Assembly (NCBI RefSeq): GCF_015354575.1
Contig: NZ_JACAFQ010000010.1
Coordinates: 1-53,313 of the forward strand
Length of the DNA stretch: 53,313 bases
Direction of reading: 5' to 3'
From: Pseudomonas sp. UFMG81
GTDB lineage: Bacteria > Pseudomonadota > Gammaproteobacteria > Pseudomonadales > Pseudomonadaceae
This document shows positions 24,801-33,645 of the stretch, piece by piece. Position 1 is the stretch's first letter; every line of letters begins with the position of its first letter. The translations under genes and the position numbers were made by a program. The notes under the pieces were generated by a model. That model was not told where the DNA came from and ran no database searches. It saw only the letters and a program-made list of their open reading frames with translations.

Positions 24801-25733
24801 TCAAGGATACCCCCCCTCACGATACTCCGAGGCCACCTCCCGCAACACCTCACACACCCACTGCGCCGCCGCCCCCTGATCCAAAGCCGCATTCCGACAG
24901 ATCCCTACCGATCCCCCCGGCTCCCGAACCCCAAGGTCGAGCTCGACCAGCTCCCCCCGCCCAAGGTCGATCAGCACCGCATCCCGAGGCGCCACCCAGA
25001 CCGCATCACTGCCCAACAGATAGCGCCGGCTCAACGCCAGCGATAACGTTTCCAGCCGCTGCACCGGCACCTGAATCCCGCATTGCACGAACAGGCTGTC
25101 GGCATGCTGGCGAATGGTCGTCCCCGGCGGCGGCAGCACCAATGGATAACGCCCGACCTGGCCCCGGTCGAAAGGCTCAAGCACCAGCAGCGGGTGCCCC
25201 GGCCGCACCACCAGGGTCATCGACTCGCTGTACAGGTGTTCGAACGACAAGCCCTGGATCTGCGGGCTGTCGGTCATGCGCCCAACCACCAGCTCCAGCT
25301 CGCCAAGGTGCAACTGCCCAAGCAACTGGGCACTCACGCCCGTGACCACACTGATCACCAGCGCCTCATGCCGCTGGTGCAAGCGGCACAACACCTCGGG
25401 CATCAGCAGCCCCTCGACCGTCGACAGCACGCCGATACGCACCTGGGACGGCGCCCGAGCCTCGCCCCGCACGCAACTCACACCATCGCGCAGCGCCTGC
25501 ACGCTGGGCCCGGCGTAGCGCATGAAGCGGGTGCCGGCTGGGCTCAGGGTCACACCCTGATGAGTGCGCTCGAACAGCCGCGCCTCGAGCAGTTCTTCAA
25601 GCTCACGCAAGGTCTTGGAAATCGCCGGCTGGCTGATGGCGAGCACATCGGCGGCACGGGCCAGGCTGCCCTGCCGGGCAATCTCCAGGAAGCACAGCAG
25701 GTGGCGGAACTTGATGCGGGTATCGAGGTTCAT
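24801..25733 (-). CDS. pcaQ: LysR-family regulator, PcaQ-like
   Basis: 310 residues. N-terminal winged helix MNLDTRIKFRHLLCFLEIAR then QGSLARAADVLAISQPAISK; the C-terminal substrate domain spans about 95-300 (VRIGVLSTVEGLLMPEVLCR, MTLVVRPGHPLL, SRRYLLGSDAVWVAPRDAVL). The sequence follows PcaQ, activator of protocatechuate genes in alpha-proteobacteria, but no pca gene is adjacent here, so the target and the name are tentative. The start at 25733 opens the conserved N-terminus; longer frames run into the REP pair. It is bounded by repeats on both sides. Confidence 0.85.
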   Translation of the reverse strand: MNLDTRIKFRHLLCFLEIARQGSLARAADVLAISQPAISKTLRELEELLEARLFERTHQGVTLSPAGTRFMRYAGPSVQALRDGVSCVRGEARAPSQVRIGVLSTVEGLLMPEVLCRLHQRHEALVISVVTGVSAQLLGQLHLGELELVVGRMTDSPQIQGLSFEHLYSESMTLVVRPGHPLLVLEPFDRGQVGRYPLVLPPPGTTIRQHADSLFVQCGIQVPVQRLETLSLALSRRYLLGSDAVWVAPRDAVLIDLGRGELVELDLGVREPGGSVGICRNAALDQGAAAQWVCEVLREVASEYREGGYP

Positions 25734-25798
25734 GCGGGGCAGTGTATCTGCGTGGGCATGCGCTGTAATCCATTGCCATGGGGGTGTATTGGCAGTAC

Positions 25799-25883
25799 CG
25801 GCCTCATCGCCGGCAAGCCGGCTCCCACAGGTACTCAGATAGCCGCTGACCCTGTGGGAGCCGGCTTGCCGGCGATGAGGCCG
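25799..25883. repeat. REP inverted pair (variant GCCGGCAAGCCGGC)
   Basis: CCTCATCGCCGGCAAGCCGG and CCGGCTTGCCGGCGATGAGG face each other between nirD and the LysR gene. Confidence 0.93.
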
Positions 25884-25902
25884 ATACAGGCGTATGAGAA
25901 CC

Positions 25903-26262
25903 CTATTGCCCGATCTCCACCTGCCCCGCCACCACCCGCACCGGCCACACCCGCAAGCGCTGCCCCGCATCCTCCAGGCAACGCCCGTCCCGCAGGCTGA
26001 AATGCTGCTTGTACAGCGGCGCCGCCACCACCAGCTCGTCCTGCACGCTGCCCAGCAGCCCGCGGCCGATGATATTGGCCCCCGAGCGTGGGTCGCGATT
26101 GTCGATGGCGTAGACCGCCTGGTCCTGCCCCGGCAGATAGAACAGCGCTACCTGCGCCCCCTCATGCCACACCACCACACCAGAGTCGGCGACCAGGTCG
26201 GTGGCCTGGCACACAGCCTGCCAGGTGGTTTGCTTTGCTACAGCAGCATTGGACAGGTTCAT
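25903..26262 (-). CDS. nirD: Nitrite reductase small subunit NirD
   Basis: 119-residue small subunit of assimilatory NADH-nitrite reductase. It has the Rieske-like beta fold (VALFYLPGQDQAVYAIDNRD; IIGRGLLGSVQDELVVAAPL; QHFSLRDGRCLED) but no Cys-His cluster ligands, as usual for NirD. Its ATG overlaps the nirB stop by one base (TGATG), so it is translationally coupled to nirB. Confidence 0.96.
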   Translation of the reverse strand: MNLSNAAVAKQTTWQAVCQATDLVADSGVVVWHEGAQVALFYLPGQDQAVYAIDNRDPRSGANIIGRGLLGSVQDELVVAAPLYKQHFSLRDGRCLEDAGQRLRVWPVRVVAGQVEIGQ

Positions 26263-28814
26263 CAGACAGCCTCCTCATGGGTCGGGATCAAGTGCAGGGC
26301 TGCGGCAGGCCGACGCTGGCCACGCTCACGGACAAAATGCACATCAGGGTCGGCGCGCCGGTCGTTGACGAAGGTGCGGAAGCGCTTGAGTTTTTCCGGA
26401 TCATTCAGGGCGTTGGCCCATTCGCATTCGTACTGCTCGACCACATGCTGCATCTGCGCTTCCAGCTCCGCGGCCAGGCCCAGGCTGTCGTCGAGGATCA
26501 CCTGCTTGAGGTAGTCCAGCCCACCGTCCAGGCCTTCGCGCCACACCGAGGTGCGCTGCAGCTTGTCGGCGGTGCGGATGTAGAACATCAGCACGCGGTC
26601 GATCAGCCGCACCAGGGTTTCGTCGTCCAGGTCGGTGGCGAACAACTCGGCGTGGCGCGGGCGCATGCCACCGTTGCCGCACACGTACAGGTTCCAGCCC
26701 TTGTCGGTAGCAATCACGCCGATATCCTTGCTTTGCGCCTCGGCGCACTCGCGGGTGCAGCCCGACACCGCGAACTTGAGCTTGTGCGGCGAGCGCAGGC
26801 CCTTGTAGCGGTCTTCCAGGCGCAGGGCCATGGCCACGCTGTCCTGCACCCCATAGCGGCACCAGGTGCTGCCCACGCAGGACTTCACCGTACGGGTCGA
26901 CTTGCCGTAGGCGTGACCGGTCTCGAACCCGGCCTCGATCAGTTCGCCCCAGATCAGCGGCAGCTCATGCAACTGGGCGCCGAACAGGTCGATGCGTTGG
27001 CCGCCGGTGATCTTGGTGTAGAGGTCGTACTTTTTCGCCACCTGACCGATCACGATGAGTTTTTCCGGGGTGATCTCACCACCGGGGATGCGCGGTACCA
27101 CCGAGTAGGTGCCGTTCTTCTGCATGTTGGCCATGAAGGTGTCGTTGGTGTCCTGCAACGGCACCAGCGCCGGGTCCATGATCGGCTGGTTCCAGCACGA
27201 GGCGAGGATGTTGCCCACCGCCGGCTTGCAGATATCGCAGCCGACGTGGCCCTTGCCATGGCGTTCGAGCAGTTCAGCGAAACTGCGGATACCCTCGACC
27301 CGCACCAGGCCATAAAGCTCCTGGCGGGTGTAGGCGAAGTGCTCGCACAGGCTCTTGTCGACGGTCACCCCGCGGGCGGTGAGTTCGTGTTCGAAGACTT
27401 GCTTGAGCAGCGCCGCGCACCCCCCGCATCCGGTGGCGGCCTTGGTGCAGCCCTTGACCGCTGCAAGGTCGCCGCAGCCGCTGTCGATGGCCGCGCACAC
27501 CGCGCCCTTGCTGACGTTGTGGCACGAGCAGATGGTCGCGCTGTCAGGCAAGGCATCGGCGCCCAGTGCCGGCGCGCCGCCACTTTGCGGCAGGATCAGC
27601 GCGGCCGGGTCGGCCGGCAGCTTGATGCCGTTCTGGGCGTATTGCAGCAGGGTGTCGTAGTAGCTGTTGTCGCCCACCAGCACCGCGCCGATCACGTGCT
27701 TGCCGCTGGCGTCCACCACCAGCCGGCGGTAGCTGGCGTTGGCTTCGTCGATGAAGCGGTAGCTGCGCGCGCCTGGCGTGGCGCCGTGGGCATCGCCGAT
27801 GGAGCCGACATCCACCCCCAGCAACTTGAGCTTGGTCGACATGTCAGCACCGGTGAATTCAACGGCTGGAGCATTCATCAGCAGCGCCGCCAGATTACGC
27901 GCCATGGCATAGCCCGGAGCGACCAGGCCGAACACACTGCCGTTCCACGAAGCGCATTCGCCGATGGCGAAAATCTGCGGGTCGCTGGTGCGGCACTGGT
28001 TGTCGATCACCACGCCACCACGGGCGGCGATCTCCAGGCCGCTGGCCCGGCCCAGGGCATCCTGCGGGCGGATACCGGCGGAAAACACGATCAGGTCGGT
28101 TTCCAGGTGCTCGCCGCCGTCAAAATTCATGCGGTAGCGGTAGTCTTCACCGGCACTCACCGACTGGGTGGCGCGGGACAGGTGCACGCCCACGCCCAGC
28201 GCTTCGATCTGTGCCTTGAGTGCGGCGCCGCCATCGCTGTCCAGCTGTACCGGCATCAGCCGTGGCGCGAACTCCACCACATGGGCTTCCAGGCCCAGCG
28301 ACTTGAGCGCGTTGGCCGCCTCCAGCCCGAGCAGGCCACCGCCGACCACCACGCCACGGCGGGCATCGCTGGCGGCGGCGCGGATTGCGTCGAGGTCATC
28401 GAGGGTGCGGTAGACCAGGCGCGCAGTGCCGCTGGAGCCTTCGATCGGTGGCACGAACGGATAGGAGCCGGTGGCCAGCACCAGCTGGTCGTAGCCGTAA
28501 CGGCCGTCGGCGGTGACCACCTCGCAGCGTTCACGGTCAATGTTCAGCACCGCCTCGCCCAGGTGCAGGTGCACGCCGTTGTCGCCGTAATAGCCCTGCT
28601 CGCACAGGGCCAGGGTTTCAGCGCAGCTGCCGGCGAAGTATTCCGACAGGTGCACCCGGTCATAGGCACGCTGGCGCTCTTCACCGAACACATGCAGCTC
28701 GAAACGCTCGAGCGCGCCCTGCCCGATCAGTTGCTCGACACAGTGGTGGCCAACCATGCCGTTGCCGACGATCACCAGCCGTGCCCGTTGTGCGCCGTTC
28801 GCTGTTGCCTTCAT
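26262..28814 (-). CDS. nirB: Assimilatory nitrite reductase large subunit NirB
   Basis: 850 residues; reduces nitrite to ammonium with NAD(P)H in the cytoplasm. Order: FAD/NAD(P) oxidoreductase domain (about 1-400; RLVIVGNGMVGHHCVEQLIG, VVVGGGLLGLEAANALKSLG), [2Fe-2S] BFD domain (about 428-475; CSCHNV, GCTKAATGCGGC), ferredoxin-like repeats, and the siroheme/4Fe-4S centre with CVGSTWC (about 643) and GCTREC (about 686), followed by GVIATDKGWNLYVCGNGGMR. All ligands are present. Transcription is expected from a sigma-54 promoter at 28945-28962 through a leader with a strong terminator. Confidence 0.97.
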   Translation of the reverse strand: MKATANGAQRARLVIVGNGMVGHHCVEQLIGQGALERFELHVFGEERQRAYDRVHLSEYFAGSCAETLALCEQGYYGDNGVHLHLGEAVLNIDRERCEVVTADGRYGYDQLVLATGSYPFVPPIEGSSGTARLVYRTLDDLDAIRAAASDARRGVVVGGGLLGLEAANALKSLGLEAHVVEFAPRLMPVQLDSDGGAALKAQIEALGVGVHLSRATQSVSAGEDYRYRMNFDGGEHLETDLIVFSAGIRPQDALGRASGLEIAARGGVVIDNQCRTSDPQIFAIGECASWNGSVFGLVAPGYAMARNLAALLMNAPAVEFTGADMSTKLKLLGVDVGSIGDAHGATPGARSYRFIDEANASYRRLVVDASGKHVIGAVLVGDNSYYDTLLQYAQNGIKLPADPAALILPQSGGAPALGADALPDSATICSCHNVSKGAVCAAIDSGCGDLAAVKGCTKAATGCGGCAALLKQVFEHELTARGVTVDKSLCEHFAYTRQELYGLVRVEGIRSFAELLERHGKGHVGCDICKPAVGNILASCWNQPIMDPALVPLQDTNDTFMANMQKNGTYSVVPRIPGGEITPEKLIVIGQVAKKYDLYTKITGGQRIDLFGAQLHELPLIWGELIEAGFETGHAYGKSTRTVKSCVGSTWCRYGVQDSVAMALRLEDRYKGLRSPHKLKFAVSGCTRECAEAQSKDIGVIATDKGWNLYVCGNGGMRPRHAELFATDLDDETLVRLIDRVLMFYIRTADKLQRTSVWREGLDGGLDYLKQVILDDSLGLAAELEAQMQHVVEQYECEWANALNDPEKLKRFRTFVNDRRADPDVHFVRERGQRRPAAALHLIPTHEEAV

Positions 28815-28842
28815 AGCCGTTCCTCGATCACGGAAAACAAAA

Positions 28843-28872
28843 AGGCGCCTGGAGCGTTAGCTCCAGGCGCCT
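28843..28872 (-). terminator. Leader terminator hairpin upstream of nirB
   Basis: A 13-bp perfect stem (AGGCGCCTGGAGC / GCTCCAGGCGCCT, loop TAAC on the minus strand) followed on the minus strand by TTTGTTTTCC. It lies within the 5' leader, about 30 bp before the nirB ATG, so it would stop transcription unless read through. In other bacteria NasT/NasR ANTAR proteins antiterminate such leaders in response to nitrate. Confidence 0.88.
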
Positions 28873-28881
28873 TTGCCTGTA

Positions 28882-28921
28882 CTCATCAATGTGAGGCCCC
28901 TGGGTTGATCGCCGTTGATCA
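28882..28921 (-). promoter_or_regulatory. Possible ANTAR-target double hairpin in the nirB leader
   Basis: On the minus strand TGATC-AACGGC-GATCA is a 5-bp stem with a hexaloop carrying A1 and G4, the known ANTAR recognition pattern. Ten bases further CTCA-CATTGA-TGAG is a second hexaloop stem, though A and G are at loop positions 2 and 5, off the consensus. Both precede the terminator at 28843-28872, as in nasF-type leaders. No NasT/NasS gene is in the window. Confidence 0.5.
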
Positions 28922-28944
28922 GTGGGGCTGTTGTGAATCTGTCA

Positions 28945-28962
28945 AAGCAGAGACTGTGCCAA
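28945..28962 (-). promoter_or_regulatory. Sigma-54 promoter of nirBD
   Basis: Minus-strand TTGGCACAGTCTCTGCTT has GG and GC dinucleotides separated by exactly 10 bp and TGGCAC at -24. Transcription would start near 28935, about 120 bp upstream of nirB. Possible NtrC half-sites (TGGTGCA at 29101-29107, GGTGCA near 29083) lie upstream. Confidence 0.75.
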
Positions 28963-28968
28963 TTGCTG

Positions 28969-29060
28969 CGTGGGAGCGGGCTTGCCCCGCGAAAGCGTTA
29001 TTGCTGCTGGCCCGCGCCGAATGCCATGCTGCCATCGCGGGGCAAGCCCGCTCCCACCCA
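28969..29060. repeat. REP inverted pair (variant CGCGGGGCAAGCCCGC)
   Basis: GTGGGAGCGGGCTTGCCCCG and CGGGGCAAGCCCGCTCCCAC face each other between the nitrate reductase stop and the nirB promoter, starting 7 bp from the sigma-54 -24 element. Confidence 0.9.
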
Positions 29061-29108
29061 TGAAGCCGGGCGAACCAGGGCGGTGCATGGCTCCCCACAC
29101 TGGTGCAC

Positions 29109-32100
29109 TCAATACACATCCCGCCGATAACGCTTGTCGCGCCCCAACGCCTCGACATAGGCATCCGCCGCCGTCGCCTCCATGCCGCCGTGCTCGGCCA
29201 CCAGCTTGCGCAATGCGATATCCACATCCTTGGCCATGCGTTGGGCATCGCCGCAGATGTAGACATACGCCCCCGCCTGCAGCCACTGCCACAGCTCGGC
29301 GCCGTGCTCCAGCAGGCGCTGTTGCACATAGATCTTCTCGGCCTGATCGCGGGAAAACGCCGTGCTCAGGCGCAGGTGCCCACTGGCCTGCCAGGCCTCC
29401 AGTTCTTCGCGGTAATAGAAATCGCAGGCCGCACGCTGCTCACCGAAGAACAGCCAGTTGCCCCCGCTGGCCGCGCGCACCTCGCGCTCCTGAAGGAACG
29501 CGCGAAACGGCGCCACCCCGGTACCGGGGCCGATCATGATGATCGGCAGGCTGTCGTCCTCGGGCAGGCGGAAGTGCCTGGACGGTTGCGGGAAGATCGC
29601 CACTTCCAAGGCCTGGGCCCGGTCGGCAAGAAACGCCGAGCAGACCCCCTTGCGCTCGCCATAGCGCACGGTGGACATCGTCAGGTGCACCTGCCCGGGA
29701 TGCGCGGCTGGGCTGGAGCTGATCGAGTACAGGCGCGGCTGCAGCGGCTTGAGCAACGTCAGCCAGGTGTCCAGTGGCAACTGCTGGGGGTATTCGCGCA
29801 GCACGTCGGCCAGCTGACGGCCCCACAGCCAGTCTTTCAATTCGGTCTTGTCTTGCAGTAGAACTTGCAGCGCTTCGGCCGTCTGGCTGAACACCTCGAG
29901 CTGCTGCGGCGTAACCCGGGCGATTTCCAGGTGCCGCTCCAAGGCCTCGGCCAGCGGCATCGGCGCGTGCCCTTTGAGCTCGACGTGGGCCTGGCCATCG
30001 AGCTGCATCAGCGCCAGCAGTTCGATGACCAGCGCCGGGCAGTTGCGCGGCCAAACGCCCAGGGCATCGCCGGGTTGATAGGTGAAGCCACTGCCGCTCA
30101 CGTCGAACACCAGCTGGCGGGTTTCCTTGGTCGAGCCAGGGCCGTTGAGCAAGCGGTTCTCCAGCACCGGCGCAAGCCAGGGCTGCTGCTTGCAGTAGCG
30201 CTCGACCGGCTCGGGCTCAATGCGCGCCGACGCGGTGCTGCCCAGCTCGGGCAGCAGGGCCGCCAGCCACGCAGCAAACGCCTCGTCGTGGTCCGGCTCG
30301 CAATCGACCCGCGCCAGCAAGCGTCGCCCGCCCAGTTCGGCCAGGCGCTGGTCGAGCTTGCGGCCAAAACCGCAGAACTGCTCGTAGCTCGAATCGCCCA
30401 GCGCCAGCACCGCAAAAGGCAGCGCCGTGCAATGCTCGCCCTCCTCCCCCTGCAACGCCTGCCAGAATGCCGCGCCACTGTCCGGAGCCTCACCATCGCC
30501 GAAGGTACTGGCGATCAGCAGCACGCTGGCGGCGCCCTGCAACTGCGCCGGGGTCACGGCCTCCATGCAGCTCAATTGCACCGCCAACCCAGCTTCGCGC
30601 AGGTGCTGGGCGCAGCGCTCGGCCAGGGCCTCGCCCGTGCCGGTCTGCGAGGCCCAGAGCACGCGGTGGCTGGGCGCTGCATCCATCACTGCCGGCACGC
30701 CCGCAGGCTGCGCGAACATGCCCGCCAGCAAGCCATCGACGAACAGACGCCGGGCCGGCGCCAACGGCGCACTGGCCGGCAGGCACGGCACGCCTTCGCT
30801 ACGGACCTGGCCCAGGCCCAGCAGGAAGCCCTGCAGGTAGTGGCGTTCATCTTCGGCCAGTACTGGGGCCGGCAATGCGTCCAGGCCCAGCAGGTGGGAC
30901 AGGGTGGCAGTCGGCATGGTGGTAGGCTCCGATGGCGTGGCGGTGGTCAGCTCGAGGGCCTCGATACGCTCGCCGGCCACCCGTTCCAGGGTCACGGCGC
31001 AGTGCTTGAAGGCCGGTTGCAGCGAGGTGGGGTCGACCGCATCGCAGGTCACGGCGTTGATCGCCAACTGCTCGCCGTAAAGGTCATTCCAGTGAAAGGG
31101 GGCAAAGCAGCTACCGGGCAACACCCGATCACTGAGGCGCACCGGCAGCAGCGCCTGGCCGCGACGGGAGCGGATCGCCACCTGGTCCTTGTCGGCGATG
31201 CCCAGGCGCCGGGCGTCGTCGGGGTGGATTTCGACGAAGGGGCCGGGCTCCAGTTTGTTCAGGCTCGGCACCTTGCCGGTCTTGGTCAGGGTGTGCCACT
31301 GGTGCTGCACACGGCCGGTGTTGAGCACGAAGGGATAGGCCTCGTCCGGCAACTCGGCCGGCGGCAGCCAGGGCCGGGCGAAAAAGCGCGCCTTGCCGCT
31401 GGGCGTGGGGAAGGCCAGCGCCGGCTGGACACCTTGTGCGTCACGCAGCATCTGCTGGCTGAAGCCATCGTTGCGGTAGCGCAGTGGGCTGCGATCGTCG
31501 GTGCGCCCGGGAGCACAGGGCCATTGCCGCGGACGTTCGCGCAGCTCGGCGTAGCCGATGCCACGCAGGTCGTAGCCGGTGGCCGGGTTCCAGAAACGGC
31601 GGATCTCTTCATACACGGCCTCGGCATCGGGGTAGTCGAAGGCCTCGGCATAGCCCATGGCGCAGGCGATACGGGCGATGATCCGCCAGTCCTCCAGGCT
31701 GTCACCGGGCGGCGCGATGGCGCGCGGCATCAGCGTAAGGTTGCGCTCGCTGTTGATCATCACCCCTTCACCTTCGGCCCACAGCGCGGCGGGCAGCAGG
31801 ATGTCGGCATGGCGGTTGGTTTCGCTGTCGAGAAAGGCGTCCTGGCAGATCACCAGCTCGGCCTGGCCCAGGCCGTCGATCACCTGCTGGCGGTTGGCGA
31901 CACTGGCCACCGGGTTGCTGCAGATGATCCAGCAGGCCTTCACATCGCCGACCTTCATCTGCTCGAACAGCGCCACGGTGCCCTCGCCGCCTTCGCTGCG
32001 CAGATGGCCCGGCGGCAACTGCCATTGCTGCTCGACGAACGCGCGGTCGGCCGCGACCTGCGCTGAACGTTGGCCCGGCAACCCCGGGCCCATGTAGCCC

Positions 32101-33122
32101 ATTTCGCGCCCGCCCATGGCATTGGGCTGGCCGGTCAGCGAGAACGGCCCGCTGCCGGGGCGGCAGATGGCGCCGGTGGCCAGGTGCAGGTTGCACAGCG
32201 CATTGCTGTGCCAGGTGCCGTGGATGCTCTGGTTAAGGCCCATGGTCCAGCAGCTCATCCACTCGCCCGCCTCGCCGATCAGGCGTGCGGCCTCATGGAT
32301 ATCGGCCTCGCTCAGGCCGGTGATGGCGGCCACGCGCGCGGGTGTGTAGTCGGCCAAAAACGCCGGCAGTTCATCCCAACCCTCGGTGTAGCGGGCGATG
32401 AAGTCGGGGTCGGTATGGCCGTTGGCGTGCAGCAGGTGCAGCAGGCCGTTGAGCAACGCCAGGTCGCTGCCTGGGCGCACTTGCAGGAACAGGTCGGCCT
32501 TGTCGGCAGTGGCGCTGCGCCGGGGGTCGACGACGATCAGCTTGGCCCCGGCCTTGAGCCGATCGAGCAGGCGCAGGAACAGGATCGGGTGACAGTCGGC
32601 CATGTTCGCGCCGATCACCAGGAACACTTCGGCGCGCTCGAAGTCCTGGTAGCTGCCGGGCGGCCCGTCGGCGCCCAGTGACTGCTTGTAGCCACTGCCG
32701 GCGCTGGCCATGCACAGGCGCGAGTTGGACTCGATATGGCGGGTGCGGATGAAGCCCTTGGCCAGCTTGTTGGCCAGGTACTGCGCCTCCAGCGACATCT
32801 GCCCGGAGACATACAGGGCCACCGCGTCGGGGCCATGGGTATCGATGATGGCGCGCAGTCGGCCAGCCGCCTCGGCAATGGCTTCGTCCAAGGTGCTGCG
32901 CACCGGCTCCTGGCTGCGCTGGCGGCGCACGAAGGCCTGGGCCATGCGTCCGACACCAAGTGGCACATGGGCGGTCAGGCCCTTGGTGCACAGGCGGCCA
33001 AAATTGCTGGGGTGCTGTTTGTCGCCGCTGATCTTTACCACCTGGCCGTCGCTCACGCTCATGACGATGCCGCACCCCACCCCGCAATACGGGCAAACGC
33101 TGCGCACCTGGCTGCTGCTCAT
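29109..33122 (-). CDS. nasC: Assimilatory nitrate reductase fused to CysJ-like flavoprotein
   Basis: 1337 residues, a natural fusion. Residues 1 to about 720 are a molybdopterin oxidoreductase of the NasA/NapA type: N-terminal 4Fe-4S ligands Cys10, Cys13, Cys17 and Cys45 (CPYCGVGC...RLCTKG), then the MGD-binding core ([38 protein letters not shown]). About 816-960 is a flavodoxin ([33 protein letters not shown]) and about 985-1337 an FAD/NADP reductase ([51 protein letters not shown]). Electrons could run NADPH-FAD-FMN-4Fe4S-Mo within one chain. Cytoplasmic; no Tat signal. Similar fusions are known in pseudomonads; the symbol follows P. aeruginosa usage for the catalytic part. Confidence 0.94.
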   Translation of the reverse strand: MSSSQVRSVCPYCGVGCGIVMSVSDGQVVKISGDKQHPSNFGRLCTKGLTAHVPLGVGRMAQAFVRRQRSQEPVRSTLDEAIAEAAGRLRAIIDTHGPDAVALYVSGQMSLEAQYLANKLAKGFIRTRHIESNSRLCMASAGSGYKQSLGADGPPGSYQDFERAEVFLVIGANMADCHPILFLRLLDRLKAGAKLIVVDPRRSATADKADLFLQVRPGSDLALLNGLLHLLHANGHTDPDFIARYTEGWDELPAFLADYTPARVAAITGLSEADIHEAARLIGEAGEWMSCWTMGLNQSIHGTWHSNALCNLHLATGAICRPGSGPFSLTGQPNAMGGREMGYMGPGLPGQRSAQVAADRAFVEQQWQLPPGHLRSEGGEGTVALFEQMKVGDVKACWIICSNPVASVANRQQVIDGLGQAELVICQDAFLDSETNRHADILLPAALWAEGEGVMINSERNLTLMPRAIAPPGDSLEDWRIIARIACAMGYAEAFDYPDAEAVYEEIRRFWNPATGYDLRGIGYAELRERPRQWPCAPGRTDDRSPLRYRNDGFSQQMLRDAQGVQPALAFPTPSGKARFFARPWLPPAELPDEAYPFVLNTGRVQHQWHTLTKTGKVPSLNKLEPGPFVEIHPDDARRLGIADKDQVAIRSRRGQALLPVRLSDRVLPGSCFAPFHWNDLYGEQLAINAVTCDAVDPTSLQPAFKHCAVTLERVAGERIEALELTTATPSEPTTMPTATLSHLLGLDALPAPVLAEDERHYLQGFLLGLGQVRSEGVPCLPASAPLAPARRLFVDGLLAGMFAQPAGVPAVMDAAPSHRVLWASQTGTGEALAERCAQHLREAGLAVQLSCMEAVTPAQLQGAASVLLIASTFGDGEAPDSGAAFWQALQGEEGEHCTALPFAVLALGDSSYEQFCGFGRKLDQRLAELGGRRLLARVDCEPDHDEAFAAWLAALLPELGSTASARIEPEPVERYCKQQPWLAPVLENRLLNGPGSTKETRQLVFDVSGSGFTYQPGDALGVWPRNCPALVIELLALMQLDGQAHVELKGHAPMPLAEALERHLEIARVTPQQLEVFSQTAEALQVLLQDKTELKDWLWGRQLADVLREYPQQLPLDTWLTLLKPLQPRLYSISSSPAAHPGQVHLTMSTVRYGERKGVCSAFLADRAQALEVAIFPQPSRHFRLPEDDSLPIIMIGPGTGVAPFRAFLQEREVRAASGGNWLFFGEQRAACDFYYREELEAWQASGHLRLSTAFSRDQAEKIYVQQRLLEHGAELWQWLQAGAYVYICGDAQRMAKDVDIALRKLVAEHGGMEATAADAYVEALGRDKRYRRDVY

Positions 33123-33149
33123 CGGCGATCTCCTGCTGATGAAACGACA

Positions 33150-33201
33150 AAGGCGCCGGCTGCCCCGCCTGCACTGGGCAAGCGGAGCAACACGGCGCCT
33201 T
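33150..33201 (-). terminator. Leader terminator hairpin upstream of the nitrate reductase gene
   Basis: Minus strand: AAGGCGCCG and CGGCGCCTT enclose a second stem (GCTCCGC / GCGGGGC), followed by TGTCGTTTC. It ends about 30 bp before the ATG. The AAGGCGCC stem base is shared with the nirB leader hairpin, suggesting common control. The U tract is interrupted, so this terminator is weaker than the nirB one. Confidence 0.7.
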
Positions 33202-33252
33202 CGTCGTGATGAAATGCGGCCATCGGCGTTGACGGCCTTGATCAGTGATCTT

Positions 33253-33270
33253 CAGCAAATCCCGGGCCAG
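33253..33270 (-). promoter_or_regulatory. Sigma-54 promoter of the nitrate reductase gene
   Basis: Minus-strand CTGGCCCGGGATTTGCTG has GG-N10-GC spacing and TTGC at -12. The start would be near 33243, about 120 bp before the ATG. A candidate NtrC site, CGCACCAACGGGTGGCA, is at 33366-33382, with a further TGCACC at 33346-33351, about 80-110 bp upstream of the -24 element. Confidence 0.75.
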
Positions 33271-33272
33271 CT

Positions 33273-33343
33273 CATCGCGGAGCAAGCCCGCTCCCACGCA
33301 GCCCACATTCATGCGTGGGAGCGGGCTTGCCCCGCGATTGGCT
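33273..33343. repeat. REP inverted pair (variant CGCGGGGCAAGCCCGC)
   Basis: ATCGCGGAGCAAGCCCGCTC and GAGCGGGCTTGCCCCGCGAT face each other in the divergent gap, starting 3 bp from the sigma-54 promoter. Confidence 0.9.
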
Positions 33344-33386
33344 CATGCACCGAGAGAGGGAGCGACGCACCAACGGGTGGCATGCC

Positions 33387-33424
33387 TTGACCGTTTCAAC
33401 ATATGATTCATATACGTTTCATAT
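33387..33424 (+). promoter_or_regulatory. Promoter and CATAT-repeat operator of the ParD-like/map unit
   Basis: TTGACC at 33387 and TATACG at 33411 form a sigma-70-like pair with 18-bp spacing. Three CATAT words (33400, 33409, 33420) overlap the -10 region in an otherwise GC-rich context, a layout expected for a ribbon-helix-helix autorepressor. Binding by the ParD-like product is inferred. Confidence 0.5.
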
Positions 33425-33441
33425 ATAGGGATGATTCAACC

Positions 33442-33645
33442 ATGGGCATCGTCAAGATCAACGACGACCTCCACGAAGACCTGCGCATCGCCAGTGCCGC
33501 CCTGTCGCGCTCGATCAACGCCCAGGCCGAACACTGGATTCGCCTCGGCATGCTTGCCGAACTGCACCCGCAAGCCACCTACCAGGACCTGCTGCGTCAA
33601 CTGCTGCGCCAGGAGCAGGCCAACCTCAAGGAACTGCTGCAATGA
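33442..33645 (+). CDS. ParD-like antitoxin-family protein
   Basis: 67 residues, MGIVKINDDLHEDLRIASAA then LSRSINAQAEHWIRLGMLAE. This is the ParD-like family (ribbon-helix-helix fold), where the N-terminal strand VKINDDL would contact DNA and the following helices dimerise. The ATG at 33442 is chosen because the family starts at MGIVKI. It overlaps map by 4 bp (ATGA). No ParE toxin is adjacent, so an antitoxin role is doubtful; it may regulate the map gene. Confidence 0.85.
   Translation: MGIVKINDDLHEDLRIASAALSRSINAQAEHWIRLGMLAELHPQATYQDLLRQLLRQEQANLKELLQ

Noticed and set aside
26088..29063. 991-codon open frame antisense to nirB
   Set aside because: It runs through the intact nirBD genes on the opposite strand with GC-skewed composition and no domain; nirB has all its cofactor motifs.
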